Positions 48,765-57,409 of a stretch of 64,000 nucleotides of DNA are shown one piece after another. A model generated the notes under the pieces. The model ran no database searches and had not been told where the DNA came from. It saw only the letters and a program-made list of their open reading frames with translations. Every line of letters starts with the position of its first letter. Position 1 is the first letter of the stretch. The stretch comes from Trinickia acidisoli (lineage in GTDB: Bacteria; Pseudomonadota; Gammaproteobacteria; Burkholderiales; Burkholderiaceae), in the NCBI RefSeq assembly GCF_017315725.1, contig NZ_JAFLRG010000001.1, positions 2,666,001-2,730,000 on the forward strand, given 5' to 3'. Both the position numbers and the translations under genes were made by a program.

Positions 48765-50597
48765 ATGCAAGCAAAACCAACCGGCGCACCGCGCCGCAGC
48801 GCCTGGCGCGCGGCCCTCGACCTGTTGCGCGGACGCGCAGGCAGCCTGCGCACGCACGCCGGCGTATCCGATTCGGGCGGCGAGCACGACGCGTTCACCC
48901 GGCAGCTCGAGAATACGTTGGGCGCGGTCGATTTCCTTGCGCACGTCGACGGCAATCTGCGCTTTCTCTATGTGTCCGACGCGAGCCTGCGTTTCATCGG
49001 CTACCGGCGCGAGTACCTGCAAACCGTCACGCTGCACGAGCTCGTGCCGAGCGGCGAAGTGGCGGCGCTCGACGCGCTGATCGCGCGGGCCATCGACACG
49101 GGCCGCGTCGAGCGGGCCACGCTGCATTTGATGAAATCGCTGACGTACCCGATCGCCGTCGAGCTGCGCGTGGTCGCAAGCGCGCACACGGGAACGCCGG
49201 GCTTCGCGATCAGCGCGTTCGACGTGTCGGTCTGGCGCGCCAACGAAGAGCGTCTCACCTACGAGTTGCACAGCGACCGCATGACGGGCCTCGCGAACGG
49301 CCTGGCGCTCGCGGCCGCCGTCAAGCGCGCCCAGGAGGACGCCGATGCGAACGGCACCGGCGCCGCCCTCTTGCTCGTCGATCTCGACGATTACCAACGG
49401 GTGAACCGTGCGCTCGGCTATGACGCCGGCGACACCCTCTTGCGCGAAACGGCGCGGCGGCTCGAGGCGCACGTCACGGCCGACGACACGCTCGCCCGCG
49501 TGACGAGCGACGAGTTCGCCCTGCTCGTGCGCGCGAGCACGCGCGAGGAAGCGGCCGCCGCGGCCGAAGCCCTCGGCCGCCGCTTCATGACCGCGGTGCA
49601 GCAACCCTATACCGTGGACGGCCAGCCCGTGCACTTGTCGGCGAGCGTCGGGATGGCGCTGTACCCCGACCCCGCGCAGGACAGCGGCGCCCCCGGCTAT
49701 TACGATCAGTTGCTGCGCCGCGCCGATCAGGCGCTCGCCCAAGCCAAGGCGTCGGGCAGCAACACGCTCGCGTCTCACACGGCGCATGCCGATCCGGCCG
49801 ACGCCGAGCGGTTGAAGCTAGAAGCGGACCTCTACGACGGCGTGCGAAACGGCGAGTTCTCGCTGCATTTCCAGCCGATCACGAGCAGCCAGACGGGCGG
49901 CGTGGTCGGCGTCGAAGCGCTGATCCGCTGGCACCATCCCGTCCACGGCTTCGTGCCGCCCTCGACGTTCATTCCGCTTGCCGAGTCGATCGGTCTCATC
50001 AATTACCTCGGCAACTGGGTGCTCAAGATCGCCTGCATGCAGCTCATGCAGTGGGATGCGCAGGGCATTGCGCTGCAATACGTGGCCGTCAACGTCTCGC
50101 CGCAGCAGTTTCGCGACCCGCGCTTCACGCAAAACGTCCGCGACGCGCTGGTCTTGACGGGCGTCAACGCCGACCGGCTCGTGTTCGAGATCACCGAATC
50201 GCTACTGATGCAGGACCCGGCTCACGCGAAAGTGTTGCTCGAAGAGTTGACGGCGATCGGCATCCGCTTCGCCGTCGACGATTTCGGCACGGGCTACTCG
50301 TCGCTGGCCTATCTGCAACGGTTTCCGCTTGCGAAATTAAAGATCGACCGCAGCTTCGTCGAGAACCTGCTAACCTCTCGCAACGATCAAGCAATCGTAT
50401 CCGCGGTGGTCGGCCTCGCACAAACGCTCGAACTCGAACTCGTGGCGGAAGGCGTCGAGACCGAGGCACAGCGCGAATTGCTCACGGCGATGGGATGCGA
50501 TCACATTCAGGGTTGGCTGGTCTGCAAGGCGCTGCCGTCCGACGAGCTCGCACAACGCTTCGAGGACCGCGTGCTTCGTCTGCACGAGCCGGTATGA
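48765..50597 (+). CDS. PAS-GGDEF-EAL protein, probable c-di-GMP phosphodiesterase
   Basis: A 610-residue soluble protein. A PAS-like domain (about 45-160) with L-R-F-L-Y-V-S-D-A-S-L-R-F-I-G-Y, then a degenerate GGDEF domain (160-330, with T-S-D-E-F in place of GGDEF and no RxxD site), and an intact EAL domain (345-600). The EAL domain has V-E-A-L-I-R-W, N-V-S-P-Q-Q-F, E-I-T-E-S, V-D-D-F-G-T-G-Y-S-S, K-I-D-R-S-F and E-G-V-E-T. It should hydrolyse c-di-GMP, with the GGDEF part perhaps binding GTP. The ATG at 48765 removes an Arg-rich upstream extension. Confidence 0.88.
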   Translation: MQAKPTGAPRRSAWRAALDLLRGRAGSLRTHAGVSDSGGEHDAFTRQLENTLGAVDFLAHVDGNLRFLYVSDASLRFIGYRREYLQTVTLHELVPSGEVAALDALIARAIDTGRVERATLHLMKSLTYPIAVELRVVASAHTGTPGFAISAFDVSVWRANEERLTYELHSDRMTGLANGLALAAAVKRAQEDADANGTGAALLLVDLDDYQRVNRALGYDAGDTLLRETARRLEAHVTADDTLARVTSDEFALLVRASTREEAAAAAEALGRRFMTAVQQPYTVDGQPVHLSASVGMALYPDPAQDSGAPGYYDQLLRRADQALAQAKASGSNTLASHTAHADPADAERLKLEADLYDGVRNGEFSLHFQPITSSQTGGVVGVEALIRWHHPVHGFVPPSTFIPLAESIGLINYLGNWVLKIACMQLMQWDAQGIALQYVAVNVSPQQFRDPRFTQNVRDALVLTGVNADRLVFEITESLLMQDPAHAKVLLEELTAIGIRFAVDDFGTGYSSLAYLQRFPLAKLKIDRSFVENLLTSRNDQAIVSAVVGLAQTLELELVAEGVETEAQRELLTAMGCDHIQGWLVCKALPSDELAQRFEDRVLRLHEPV

Positions 50598-50676
50598 GCC
50601 GGCCTTCGTCGAGCGAATGCGCGCACGGAGCGCCGCAATTACAAACAGACATGCGTATGGTTCGAACGGGATTCAC

Positions 50677-52131
50677 ATGGTAAAGGCGGCGCTGCTCGAT
50701 AAGCTGTGGGCGCGCATGAGCGAGCGCGGCGACTTCCCGATGCTGTCGCAGGCGCTGCGCACCACGATGGCCGCCATGACGAACGACGACCTCGATTTCA
50801 CGGCGCTCGTGCAGGTCGTCCTATCAGATTTCGCCCTGACGCAAAAGGTGCTGAGGCTCGCAAACTCGGCCATGTACATGGCGTTCGGCGGCAACATCAC
50901 GACGGTGACGCGTGCCCTGATGGTGCTCGGCATGGATGCCGTCGGCCATCTCGTCGTCGGACTCAAGCTCGTCGATCACTTCAATCACAGCGTGCCGCAT
51001 CGCATCGACGCCAAGCTCGAACTCAATCGCACCATGCTCTCGGGCTGCGTGGCCCGCAAGCTCACCGAGCGCGGCGATCTGCGCGCCGGCGAGGAAGCCG
51101 TCGTCTGCACGCTGATGCGGCAAGTGGGCAAGCTGCTCGTCGTCTTCTATCTCGAAGCCGAGTGGGAGCAGATCCGGCAGCAAGCGGGTACCGGCGAACT
51201 CGATGAAACAACCGCCTGTGCCGCCATACTCGGCGTCAGCTTCGAAGAGCTCGGGCAAGAGGCGGCCACGCGCTGGCGCCTGCCCGACGCGATCCGCGCG
51301 GGCATGGGCACGTACGAGCCCGAGGCCAAGGAACTGCCGCAAGTGCAATGGCTGCGCGCCGTCACCACCTACTCGACCGAAGTGGCCGCTGCGCTGAGCG
51401 CGGCCGACGTGTCCGAGCACGCCCGCGAGGCGCGCATCGCCGATCTGGCTCGCCGCTACAGCCGCGCGCTCGCGACCGATGCCGACGAACTCGCCGAGAT
51501 GACGGTATCGCTCGCGCGCGAAGAGGCGGGTGAAGGCTTCATGCGCGAAATCGACGAGCTGCGGGCCAATGCGGATGCCATCGCCCGCGCGAGCGTCAAC
51601 CCCGAAGCGCGGATTGCCGCCGGACTCGAGGATTTGCGTGCGCTGCCCTCCGAAAACGCGCTGGCCCCTGTGCTCGCGCTCGCGTCGGAAACGGTGCTGG
51701 CGGGGCTCAACTTCACGCGCACGATCATATTCGTGCGCCAGGGATCGGGCTTCTACAAAGCTCGCCTCGGGTTCGGCCGCGACGTGGAACGCGCTCTGCC
51801 CTCGCTCTTTTTCAAGGAAGCCTTCGAGCCCGACGTCTTTCATCTGGCGATCGCCAATCCGGTCGGCATCTTCATCGAGAATGCGCACGATCCGAAGATG
51901 ATCGCGCGGCTCCCGCTGTGGTACCGGCAAGCGTTCGACGATGCGCGCTCGTTCGTGCTGCTGCCCGTCATCGCGCATCAATCGACCGTCGCGGTGCTCT
52001 ATGGGGATTGGTCGCTCTCGCAGGAGCCGCGCAAAATCTCGCAGACGCAGATGGGTGCGCTGAACGAGCTCGCGCGCGAGTTGGGACGGTTCTTCGCGCA
52101 CGCGCCGGCGCGCGAGTTGGAAACGCTTTAA
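50677..52131 (+). CDS. HDOD-domain protein with C-terminal GAF-like domain
   Basis: A 484-residue protein. The N-terminal HDOD domain (about 15-215) contains F-P-M-L-S-Q-A-L-R, D-F-A-L-T-Q-K-V-L-R-L-A-N-S-A and C-T-L-M-R-Q-V-G-K-L-L-V. HDOD proteins lack the metal-binding His-Asp pairs of HD phosphodiesterases and act as signalling or scaffold modules. The C-terminal part (about 330-480) resembles a GAF domain (L-A-S-E-T-V-L-A-G-L-N-F-T-R-T, F-V-L-L-P-V-I, A-V-L-Y-G-D). The start at 50677 is 79 bp after the GGDEF-EAL stop, so they are likely cotranscribed. It is convergent with the second EAL-HDOD gene, with 7 bp between the stops. Confidence 0.82.
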   Translation: MVKAALLDKLWARMSERGDFPMLSQALRTTMAAMTNDDLDFTALVQVVLSDFALTQKVLRLANSAMYMAFGGNITTVTRALMVLGMDAVGHLVVGLKLVDHFNHSVPHRIDAKLELNRTMLSGCVARKLTERGDLRAGEEAVVCTLMRQVGKLLVVFYLEAEWEQIRQQAGTGELDETTACAAILGVSFEELGQEAATRWRLPDAIRAGMGTYEPEAKELPQVQWLRAVTTYSTEVAAALSAADVSEHAREARIADLARRYSRALATDADELAEMTVSLAREEAGEGFMREIDELRANADAIARASVNPEARIAAGLEDLRALPSENALAPVLALASETVLAGLNFTRTIIFVRQGSGFYKARLGFGRDVERALPSLFFKEAFEPDVFHLAIANPVGIFIENAHDPKMIARLPLWYRQAFDDARSFVLLPVIAHQSTVAVLYGDWSLSQEPRKISQTQMGALNELARELGRFFAHAPARELETL

Positions 52132-52138
52132 AGCAGGC

Positions 52139-53506
52139 TCATTCCTCGATTCGCTCGAGCCCTTCGTTATCCTTGCTTTGATCGGCCGTGCTGGCCCACG
52201 CGGCCGCCGAGATCGCGAGTTGCGCGAGTTCGCACGACGTCAGCGGCGCAAGCGCGACGCTCGCTCGGTCGAGCGCGTCCCAATCGCCGTGCTCCAGCGC
52301 CTCGATCGCCCCGAGCAAGGTCCCGAGCGCCCCCTCTCGGCGCAGGATCGCCGCACGGATGTGCGAGGCCAGCGTCAGCGCCTCCAGGGTGTTTTCCAGC
52401 GTATCGCCGAACACGGCGTCGACGAGCGAGAACACGCCCGTCAAGAACGCGCCGTCGACGACCTTGCGGTTCGTATGTGCAAGCCGCGTCGACGCAAGCT
52501 CCATGAACCGCGCGCGCGTGGCCGCGAGCTGAACGAGCGGATCTTCCTCGAGGCTGACTTTGCGGCCGTCCGCATAAAGCAGCAGTTGTGTCCAACGTGC
52601 GATGCGGTTCGTACCCGTGGCGTTAATGGCATCGCGCAGCGTCCCGACATTGCGACCGATGCTCGCCTCGCCCGAATTGGCCAAGCGCATCAGATGCATG
52701 ACGAGCACCGGGTTGAGCTTGAGTTCGGCTTCGAGTTGCGCGACGCTCGGGTCCGACGACAGCAGGCGCAGCAAATTGAGTAGCGCTTGACGCGGCGCAT
52801 TGACTCGACGCGCGCTGTGCTTGCTACCGCGCGCGAAGAAGTAGCCTTGGAACAAATCGAAATGCAGCGCCTTTGCCTGCTCGAACGCCTCGTGCGTCTC
52901 GATATTGAGCGCGATCAGCAGCTTGCCGGCTGACTTGAGCGCTTTCGCCAACCGCGGCAGCAACTCGGAATCGAAGCGCGCCGGATCGATCTTGATGGCG
53001 TGAGCATAAGGCAGCAGCTTGGCGAACGCTTCGTCGGGCTGTTGCACATCGTCGAGAACGAAGCGGTAACGCTTCGCATGCAACGTCACGAGGCGAGCGA
53101 TCAATTCGCCATCGACCGTGAGTTGCGGCGAGATTTCGAGAAAAAAACGATCGGGGGCGAGACGGGCGATCGCATCGGAGAAAAGCAGTTGCCGGCTCAG
53201 GTTCAAATACCCGGGGTGACCCGCGAGCGCCGTGCGCACCTCGCTCGCGCCCAATGCGCCGAGCAGATGCGCCGCCGCGGCGGCGGTTTGCTTCTGGATC
53301 TCGTGTTTGTCGGGCTCACCGTGCTCACCGGGTTCGCCGCTTTCGGCAACGGGCAATGCGCGCAGGTGCAATTCGAAGCCGCACAGCAAACCGTCCGCAT
53401 TGACGATCGGCGCCCTCGCGGGATAGCGCACGTGGCTAGCGTGGGCCGGTTCCGATTGGCCTTCGGCACACGCCAGGCGCTGTGCCGAGTCGGTCATCGT
53501 ACCCAT
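52139..53506 (-). CDS. Second EAL-HDOD signalling protein, degenerate EAL
   Basis: A 455-residue paralogue of the protein at 47074-48384, sharing F-D-L-F-Q-G-Y-F-F-A-R and R-I-A-R-W-x-Q-L-L-L-Y-A. The EAL signature is F-E-L-H-L-R. D-D survives in V-L-D-D-V but without FGTG, and the A-E-G-V-E motif is A-L-N-I-E, which loses one conserved glutamate. Catalysis is therefore unlikely. The HDOD domain (about 230-440) looks intact. The ATG at 53506 follows a strong GGAGGGGG ribosome-binding site; the longer frame to 53647 includes a Lys/Arg-rich segment that is probably not translated. Confidence 0.84.
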   Translation of the reverse strand: MGTMTDSAQRLACAEGQSEPAHASHVRYPARAPIVNADGLLCGFELHLRALPVAESGEPGEHGEPDKHEIQKQTAAAAAHLLGALGASEVRTALAGHPGYLNLSRQLLFSDAIARLAPDRFFLEISPQLTVDGELIARLVTLHAKRYRFVLDDVQQPDEAFAKLLPYAHAIKIDPARFDSELLPRLAKALKSAGKLLIALNIETHEAFEQAKALHFDLFQGYFFARGSKHSARRVNAPRQALLNLLRLLSSDPSVAQLEAELKLNPVLVMHLMRLANSGEASIGRNVGTLRDAINATGTNRIARWTQLLLYADGRKVSLEEDPLVQLAATRARFMELASTRLAHTNRKVVDGAFLTGVFSLVDAVFGDTLENTLEALTLASHIRAAILRREGALGTLLGAIEALEHGDWDALDRASVALAPLTSCELAQLAISAAAWASTADQSKDNEGLERIEE

Positions 53507-53695
53507 CGCCCCCTCCTTTTTCTTCTTACGATTAGCGGCGCGACGTTGGTCTCGACGTCTTTTTGCGCGCAATAAGTTGGGGCGATTATAACCGCAAAGC
53601 AAAGCTGAAAATCGAGGCGCGGGCCCCCGGTTTGGCAACAAGCGCAACCGTCGCGCGACGCGAATTAGCCTGCGCCGCGCGACGTCGCAGCTCGC

Positions 53696-54496
53696 TTACT
53701 TCAGGACAACGTCGACGTCGAAATACTTGGCGGCGATCTTCTCGATCGTGCCGTCGGCCTTGAGCGATTCGAGCGCGCCGTTGAGCTTATCGAGCAGCGC
53801 CTTGTCGCCCTTGCGCACGCCGTAGCCGACGCCCGAGCCGAGCACCTTCGCATCCGAGACGGTCGGGCCCGCAAAGTCGAAGCCGGCGCCCTGCGGACGC
53901 TTCAGAAAGCCCTTGGAGGCCGCTTCGGAATCCTGGAAAGCCGCATCGAGCCGGCCCGCAGCGAGGTCGGCATAGACCTGATCTTGCGTCTGATACGAGA
54001 CGACGTCGATGCCGGCCGGCGCCCATTTCGCTTTTGCGTAGGTTTCCTGAATCGTGCCTTGCAGCACGCCGACGTGCTTGCCCTTGAGCGAGGCGACGCT
54101 TGGCTGCAGCGCGCTGCCCTTCTTCGCGATCAGTTGGTTCGGGATCGTGTAGATCGGGACGGTGAAATCGATCACCCGCTTGCGCTGATCGGTGATCGTC
54201 ATATCGGAGTTGATCGCATCGAACTTGCGGGCTTGCAGCGCCGGAATGAGGCCGTCGAAATCGTTCTCGACCCAGAGGCATTTGACCTTCAGCTTCGCGC
54301 AGACGGCGTTGCCGACGTCGATGTCGAAGCCTTGCAATTGGCCGGATGCCGTTTTCGATTCGAACGGCGCATATGACGCCTCTACACCGAAACGCAGTTC
54401 CTTCAGATCCGCCGCCGACGTGCTGCCGGCCGCCGCGATGGTCGACGCCGCGACAAGCGCGAGCGCCACCTTCCTTCGCAAGTTCAGTTTCGTCAA
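53696..54496 (-). CDS. Basic amino acid ABC transporter substrate-binding protein (ArgT/HisJ-like)
   Basis: Periplasmic binding protein of about 266 residues with a signal peptide (T-K-L-N-L-R-R-K start, cleavage near S-T-S-A-A). Family features: L-R-F-G-V-E-A-S-Y-A-P-F-E, L-Q-G-F-D-I-D-V-G-N-A, D-G-L-I-P-A-L and the D-M-T-I-T-x-x-R segment that contacts the amino acid carboxylate. The TTG at 54496 is preferred because GGGAG lies just upstream and it gives a normal signal peptide; GTG at 54511 or ATG at 54559 are alternatives. No permease or ATPase gene is adjacent, so it must work with a transporter encoded elsewhere. Confidence 0.86.
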   Translation of the reverse strand: MTKLNLRRKVALALVAASTIAAAGSTSAADLKELRFGVEASYAPFESKTASGQLQGFDIDVGNAVCAKLKVKCLWVENDFDGLIPALQARKFDAINSDMTITDQRKRVIDFTVPIYTIPNQLIAKKGSALQPSVASLKGKHVGVLQGTIQETYAKAKWAPAGIDVVSYQTQDQVYADLAAGRLDAAFQDSEAASKGFLKRPQGAGFDFAGPTVSDAKVLGSGVGYGVRKGDKALLDKLNGALESLKADGTIEKIAAKYFDVDVVLK

Positions 54497-54799
54497 GTTG
54501 TGCTCCCACACAGAATTGATATCGAGTACAGCACCCGACGCGCATCGTGGCCGCACCAAAAATGCCGTTCAAACGCACACCGTGCGCTTGATGCAGCGCA
54601 CAAGGCGTGCGGGAGCGGCATTGTAAGGGCATTGAGCGGCGCGACGCGCGTCGCTGTGCAAGCGCCCGCCGGTTCTCGATTGGAAGCGCAGGCCACGCGC
54701 GGCCGCGCGAAGATGCAATTGCGTGTCGCGGAACGGCAAGTCACTTCCGGCGAATACGTTGATCGCCGCTTGCGCCCCGGTAGCGATGAGTGAGGGGGC
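54497..54799. other. Gap upstream of the amino acid binding protein gene
   Basis: 303 bp between the azoreductase stop and the binding-protein start, both on the minus strand. I see no gene. It presumably holds the promoter of the binding-protein gene, with no distinct operator recognised. Confidence 0.4.
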
Positions 54800-55432
54800 T
54801 TATTGCCGCCCGAGCGCCGCTGCCGCCGAGCACGCTTCATCGCGCGCCGTCGCATCGACTTGCGGTCCCAGTAATGTCTTTTCGACGATGATCGACGCGA
54901 TATCGTCGATGCCGACGAAGCGCAACCAGGCTTCGAAGTACGGCCGTTGAAAATCGAACGCCTGCGCCGGCGTGTGCGAATGTTTGCCGTAGTCGAGCCC
55001 GCGCGCATAAACGACCACCGCGCGCTTACCCGCGAGCAACCCGCCAAAGCCGGTCTGCGGATCGAACGAAAACAGCACGTCCTTTTGAGATACGGCATCG
55101 ATGAAGTGCTTGAGCTTGTACGGAATCGAAAAATTCCAGAGCGGCACCGAGAACAGTAGCGTGCTCGCGTCGTGCAGCGGTTTCGCGAGCGCGTGGATGT
55201 GGTCCCACGCCGTCCGCTGCGACGGCGACAGCGGGGTACCGCTGAGCCCCGCGTACTTGGCGTCGAGCGCGTCGCCGTCGAACTCCAGCAGTGGCACACG
55301 CCACAGATCGAGCGTGTCGATCGACGCACTCGGGTGCGAGAGGCGATAAGCGTCGATGAACGCGCGGGCGGCTTCGAGGGAAGCAGACCGCGTTTTGCGC
55401 GGCGACGCCTCGATATGCAGCAGATCGGCCAT
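54800..55432 (-). CDS. azoR: FMN-dependent NADH azoreductase (flavodoxin-like)
   Basis: A 210-residue flavodoxin-fold quinone/azo reductase of the AzoR family. The FMN phosphate loop is the S-P-R-K-T-R-S-A-S segment near the N-terminus; the flavin-contact motif is V-P-L-W-N-F-S-I-P, followed by L-K-H-F-I-D. These enzymes reduce quinones and azo dyes with NAD(P)H and are thought to protect against thiol or quinone stress. The gene is divergent from a LysR regulator 125 bp away, its likely controller. Confidence 0.9.
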   Translation of the reverse strand: MADLLHIEASPRKTRSASLEAARAFIDAYRLSHPSASIDTLDLWRVPLLEFDGDALDAKYAGLSGTPLSPSQRTAWDHIHALAKPLHDASTLLFSVPLWNFSIPYKLKHFIDAVSQKDVLFSFDPQTGFGGLLAGKRAVVVYARGLDYGKHSHTPAQAFDFQRPYFEAWLRFVGIDDIASIIVEKTLLGPQVDATARDEACSAAAALGRQ

Positions 55433-55536
55433 GTTCTCCCCTTCTGAGTCGGTCAGGCACGCACGGCGGCGTGGGATGGTCTACATCTGAACATATTCGA
55501 ATTAGAAATTGAAACGAAGTATTCTTCTGCTATTCA

Positions 55537-55554
55537 ATTCAAATCTCACTGAAT
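55537..55554. promoter_or_regulatory. Possible LysR operator
   Basis: Inverted repeat ATTCA-N8-TGAAT containing a T-N11-A core, ending 3 bp before the LysR gene's GTG and inside the divergent azoR promoter region. The surrounding 70 bp are AT-rich. Confidence 0.35.
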
Positions 55555-55557
55555 AGC

Positions 55558-56397
55558 GTGTTCGATACGATCCTGCTCCGTTCGTTCGTCACCGTGGCGC
55601 AAGAAGGCAGCTTTACGCGCGCCGCCATGCGCCTGCATCTGACGCAGTCGGCCGTCAGCGCGCATCTGCGCAGGCTCGAGGAACAAGCGGGCGCGCCGCT
55701 CGTCATGCGCACGACGCGCTCGCTCTCGCTCACGCCCGACGGCGAAGTGCTGCTCGGTTACGCCCGTGCGATCCTCGCCTTGAATCGCGACGCACGGGCC
55801 CGCCTGCATCGCCGCATGAGCGATGGTCTCGTGCGCATCGGCCTGTCCGACGATTTCGCGCAGCCGCGCGTCATGGAGCGGCTGCATGCATTCGGGCTGC
55901 GACAGCCCAACCTCACGATCGACCTGACGATCGGCATCCCCGCCACGTTGTTGCCCGCGATGGATCGCGGCGAACTCGATTTCGTCATGGCGGGGCGGTG
56001 TCACGACGAGCGGCCCGGGCGCGCACTCTGGCGAGAACCATTGGTTTGGGCCACCGCGTCTTGGCTGACGATCGATCTGACGCTGCCCCTGCCGCTCGCC
56101 GTCTTTCCCGAGCCCTGCCCTTACCGCGAGGCGGCCCTGGCCGCGCTTGCGCAGGCGGGCATCGACTACCGCATCGCCGTCGTCTGTCCGAGCAGCGGCG
56201 GCGTGCACGCGGCGGTACAAGCTGGGCTCGGCATCACGCCCATGCCCAAGAGCCGCGTCGACGGCGTGCTCGCGATCGCCGGCGACAGTGCGGGCCTACC
56301 CGCGCTTCCTGACGTCGAATTCGCGCTGTTCGGGGCCCCGAGTTCCACCGCGCTTGCCGACGAACTGTGCGAGGCGGCTCGACGCGATTTGGCCTAG
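55558..56397 (+). CDS. LysR-family transcriptional regulator
   Basis: A 279-residue regulator, slightly short for the family. The helix-turn-helix (about 3-62) reads L-R-S-F-V-T-V-A-Q-E-G-S-F-T-R-A-A and L-T-Q-S-A-V-S-A-H-L-R-R-L-E. The effector domain begins near residue 90 (V-R-I-G-L-S-D-D-F). The GTG start at 55558 lacks an obvious ribosome-binding site, but later starts would remove the DNA-binding helix. Divergent orientation with azoR suggests it controls that gene and itself. Confidence 0.89.
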   Translation: MFDTILLRSFVTVAQEGSFTRAAMRLHLTQSAVSAHLRRLEEQAGAPLVMRTTRSLSLTPDGEVLLGYARAILALNRDARARLHRRMSDGLVRIGLSDDFAQPRVMERLHAFGLRQPNLTIDLTIGIPATLLPAMDRGELDFVMAGRCHDERPGRALWREPLVWATASWLTIDLTLPLPLAVFPEPCPYREAALAALAQAGIDYRIAVVCPSSGGVHAAVQAGLGITPMPKSRVDGVLAIAGDSAGLPALPDVEFALFGAPSSTALADELCEAARRDLA

Positions 56398-56589
56398 CGA
56401 GCGGCGTACCACCCCGCGTGCTGGCGGCGCAGGTACGCGTGCGCCGCTCGATGCAAACGTAGCGGGCACGATTACCGCTCATGCGACCGGGGCGAAGGAC
56501 GCGCGCGGGAAAGGCGATCGTCGGCGCAAGCCATTTGTCCACCAGCGTCTATGCTGAAAGTCATAAACGATGCACTCAGGGAGAACGCC

Positions 56590-57330
56590 ATGATCACAAG
56601 AATGACCCTTACGCTGGCCATCGCCGCCTTCGCCGGCATGTCGACGGCCGCCGCGTTCGCGCAGGAGCACCCGCCCGGGTCCGAAGGAAATCAGCATGCC
56701 GGGGGCGAAAACCGGGAAGCGCATGGCCCGGCCCATCCCGGCGGCGTGCCTGCGCACGGCCCGCAGGGGCCGGCGATGCGGCCTGCGCCTGGACCAGCGG
56801 TACGGCAGGCGCCCGGGCCAGCGATGCGGCCCGCGCCCGGGCCAGCGGTACGGCCGGCACCCGGGCCAGCGATGCGGCCCGCGCCTGGACCAGCGGTACG
56901 GCAGGCGCCCGGGCCGGCGATGCGGCCGCACCAAGGGCCTTCGAACGCGCCGAACGTCGGAGAGCATCGCGCACCCAACATGGCCCCGCACGCCGCACGA
57001 GCCCCCATCGACCACGCACCAGCCGCCCACGGCGCCGTCCCCGGCGTTTATCGCGGAGACATCCACCGTTTCAATGACCAGGACGCGCACGTCTGGCGCG
57101 GCGGCCGATGGCATCATTCACACCACGGCGGGCGTTTCGGCTGGTGGTGGGTGGTCGGTGGGCTCTGGTACTTTTATCCGCAGCCGGTCTACCCGTACCC
57201 GAATCCGTTGGTACCGGGAGATGTCGCCGGCACGGGCCAATATTGGTACTACTGCCAGTCGGCGGGCCAATACTATCCGTACGTGACGTACTGCCCGGAA
57301 GGATGGCAAGCGGTCGTCCCCGATCAATGA
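56590..57330 (+). CDS. Secreted repeat protein with Cys-aromatic C-terminal motif
   Basis: A 246-residue protein with a signal peptide (cleavage near A-F-A, residue 24). A His/Gly/Pro-rich stretch is followed by seven copies of the octapeptide G-P-A-[MV]-R-[PQ]-A-P (residues 60-115), then an aromatic region (W-R-G-G-R-W-H-H, F-G-W-W-W-V-V-G-G-L-W-Y-F-Y). The end is Y-Y-C-x5-Y-Y-P-Y-V-x2-C-x2-G-W, with cysteines C222 and C235. The same end occurs in the protein at 45347-45727. The central W-W-W-V-V-G-G-L-W-Y-F-Y could be membrane-associated. Function unknown. Confidence 0.78.
   Translation: MITRMTLTLAIAAFAGMSTAAAFAQEHPPGSEGNQHAGGENREAHGPAHPGGVPAHGPQGPAMRPAPGPAVRQAPGPAMRPAPGPAVRPAPGPAMRPAPGPAVRQAPGPAMRPHQGPSNAPNVGEHRAPNMAPHAARAPIDHAPAAHGAVPGVYRGDIHRFNDQDAHVWRGGRWHHSHHGGRFGWWWVVGGLWYFYPQPVYPYPNPLVPGDVAGTGQYWYYCQSAGQYYPYVTYCPEGWQAVVPDQ
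56767..56934 (+). repeat. Seven tandem 24-bp repeats within the secreted-protein gene
   Basis: In-frame copies encode G-P-A-[MV]-R-[PQ]-A-P, alternating Met and Val versions, with the last copy diverged (G-P-A-M-R-P-H-Q). Alternating subtypes suggest duplication in 48-bp steps. Copy number may vary between strains. Confidence 0.85.
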
Positions 57331-57347
57331 GCGTTCGTCGAGTCGCG

Positions 57348-57365
57348 GGCCTCGTCGAAGAGGCC
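57348..57365. terminator. Hairpin between convergent genes
   Basis: GGCCTC (57348-57353) pairs with GAGGCC (57360-57365) in the short space between the repeat-protein gene and astE. There is no T-run, so it is at best a weak bidirectional terminator. Confidence 0.3.
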
Positions 57366-57409
57366 GCGCGATCGGGGATTGAAGGCAACCGGCGCGCGGG
57401 CCGCGTCTG

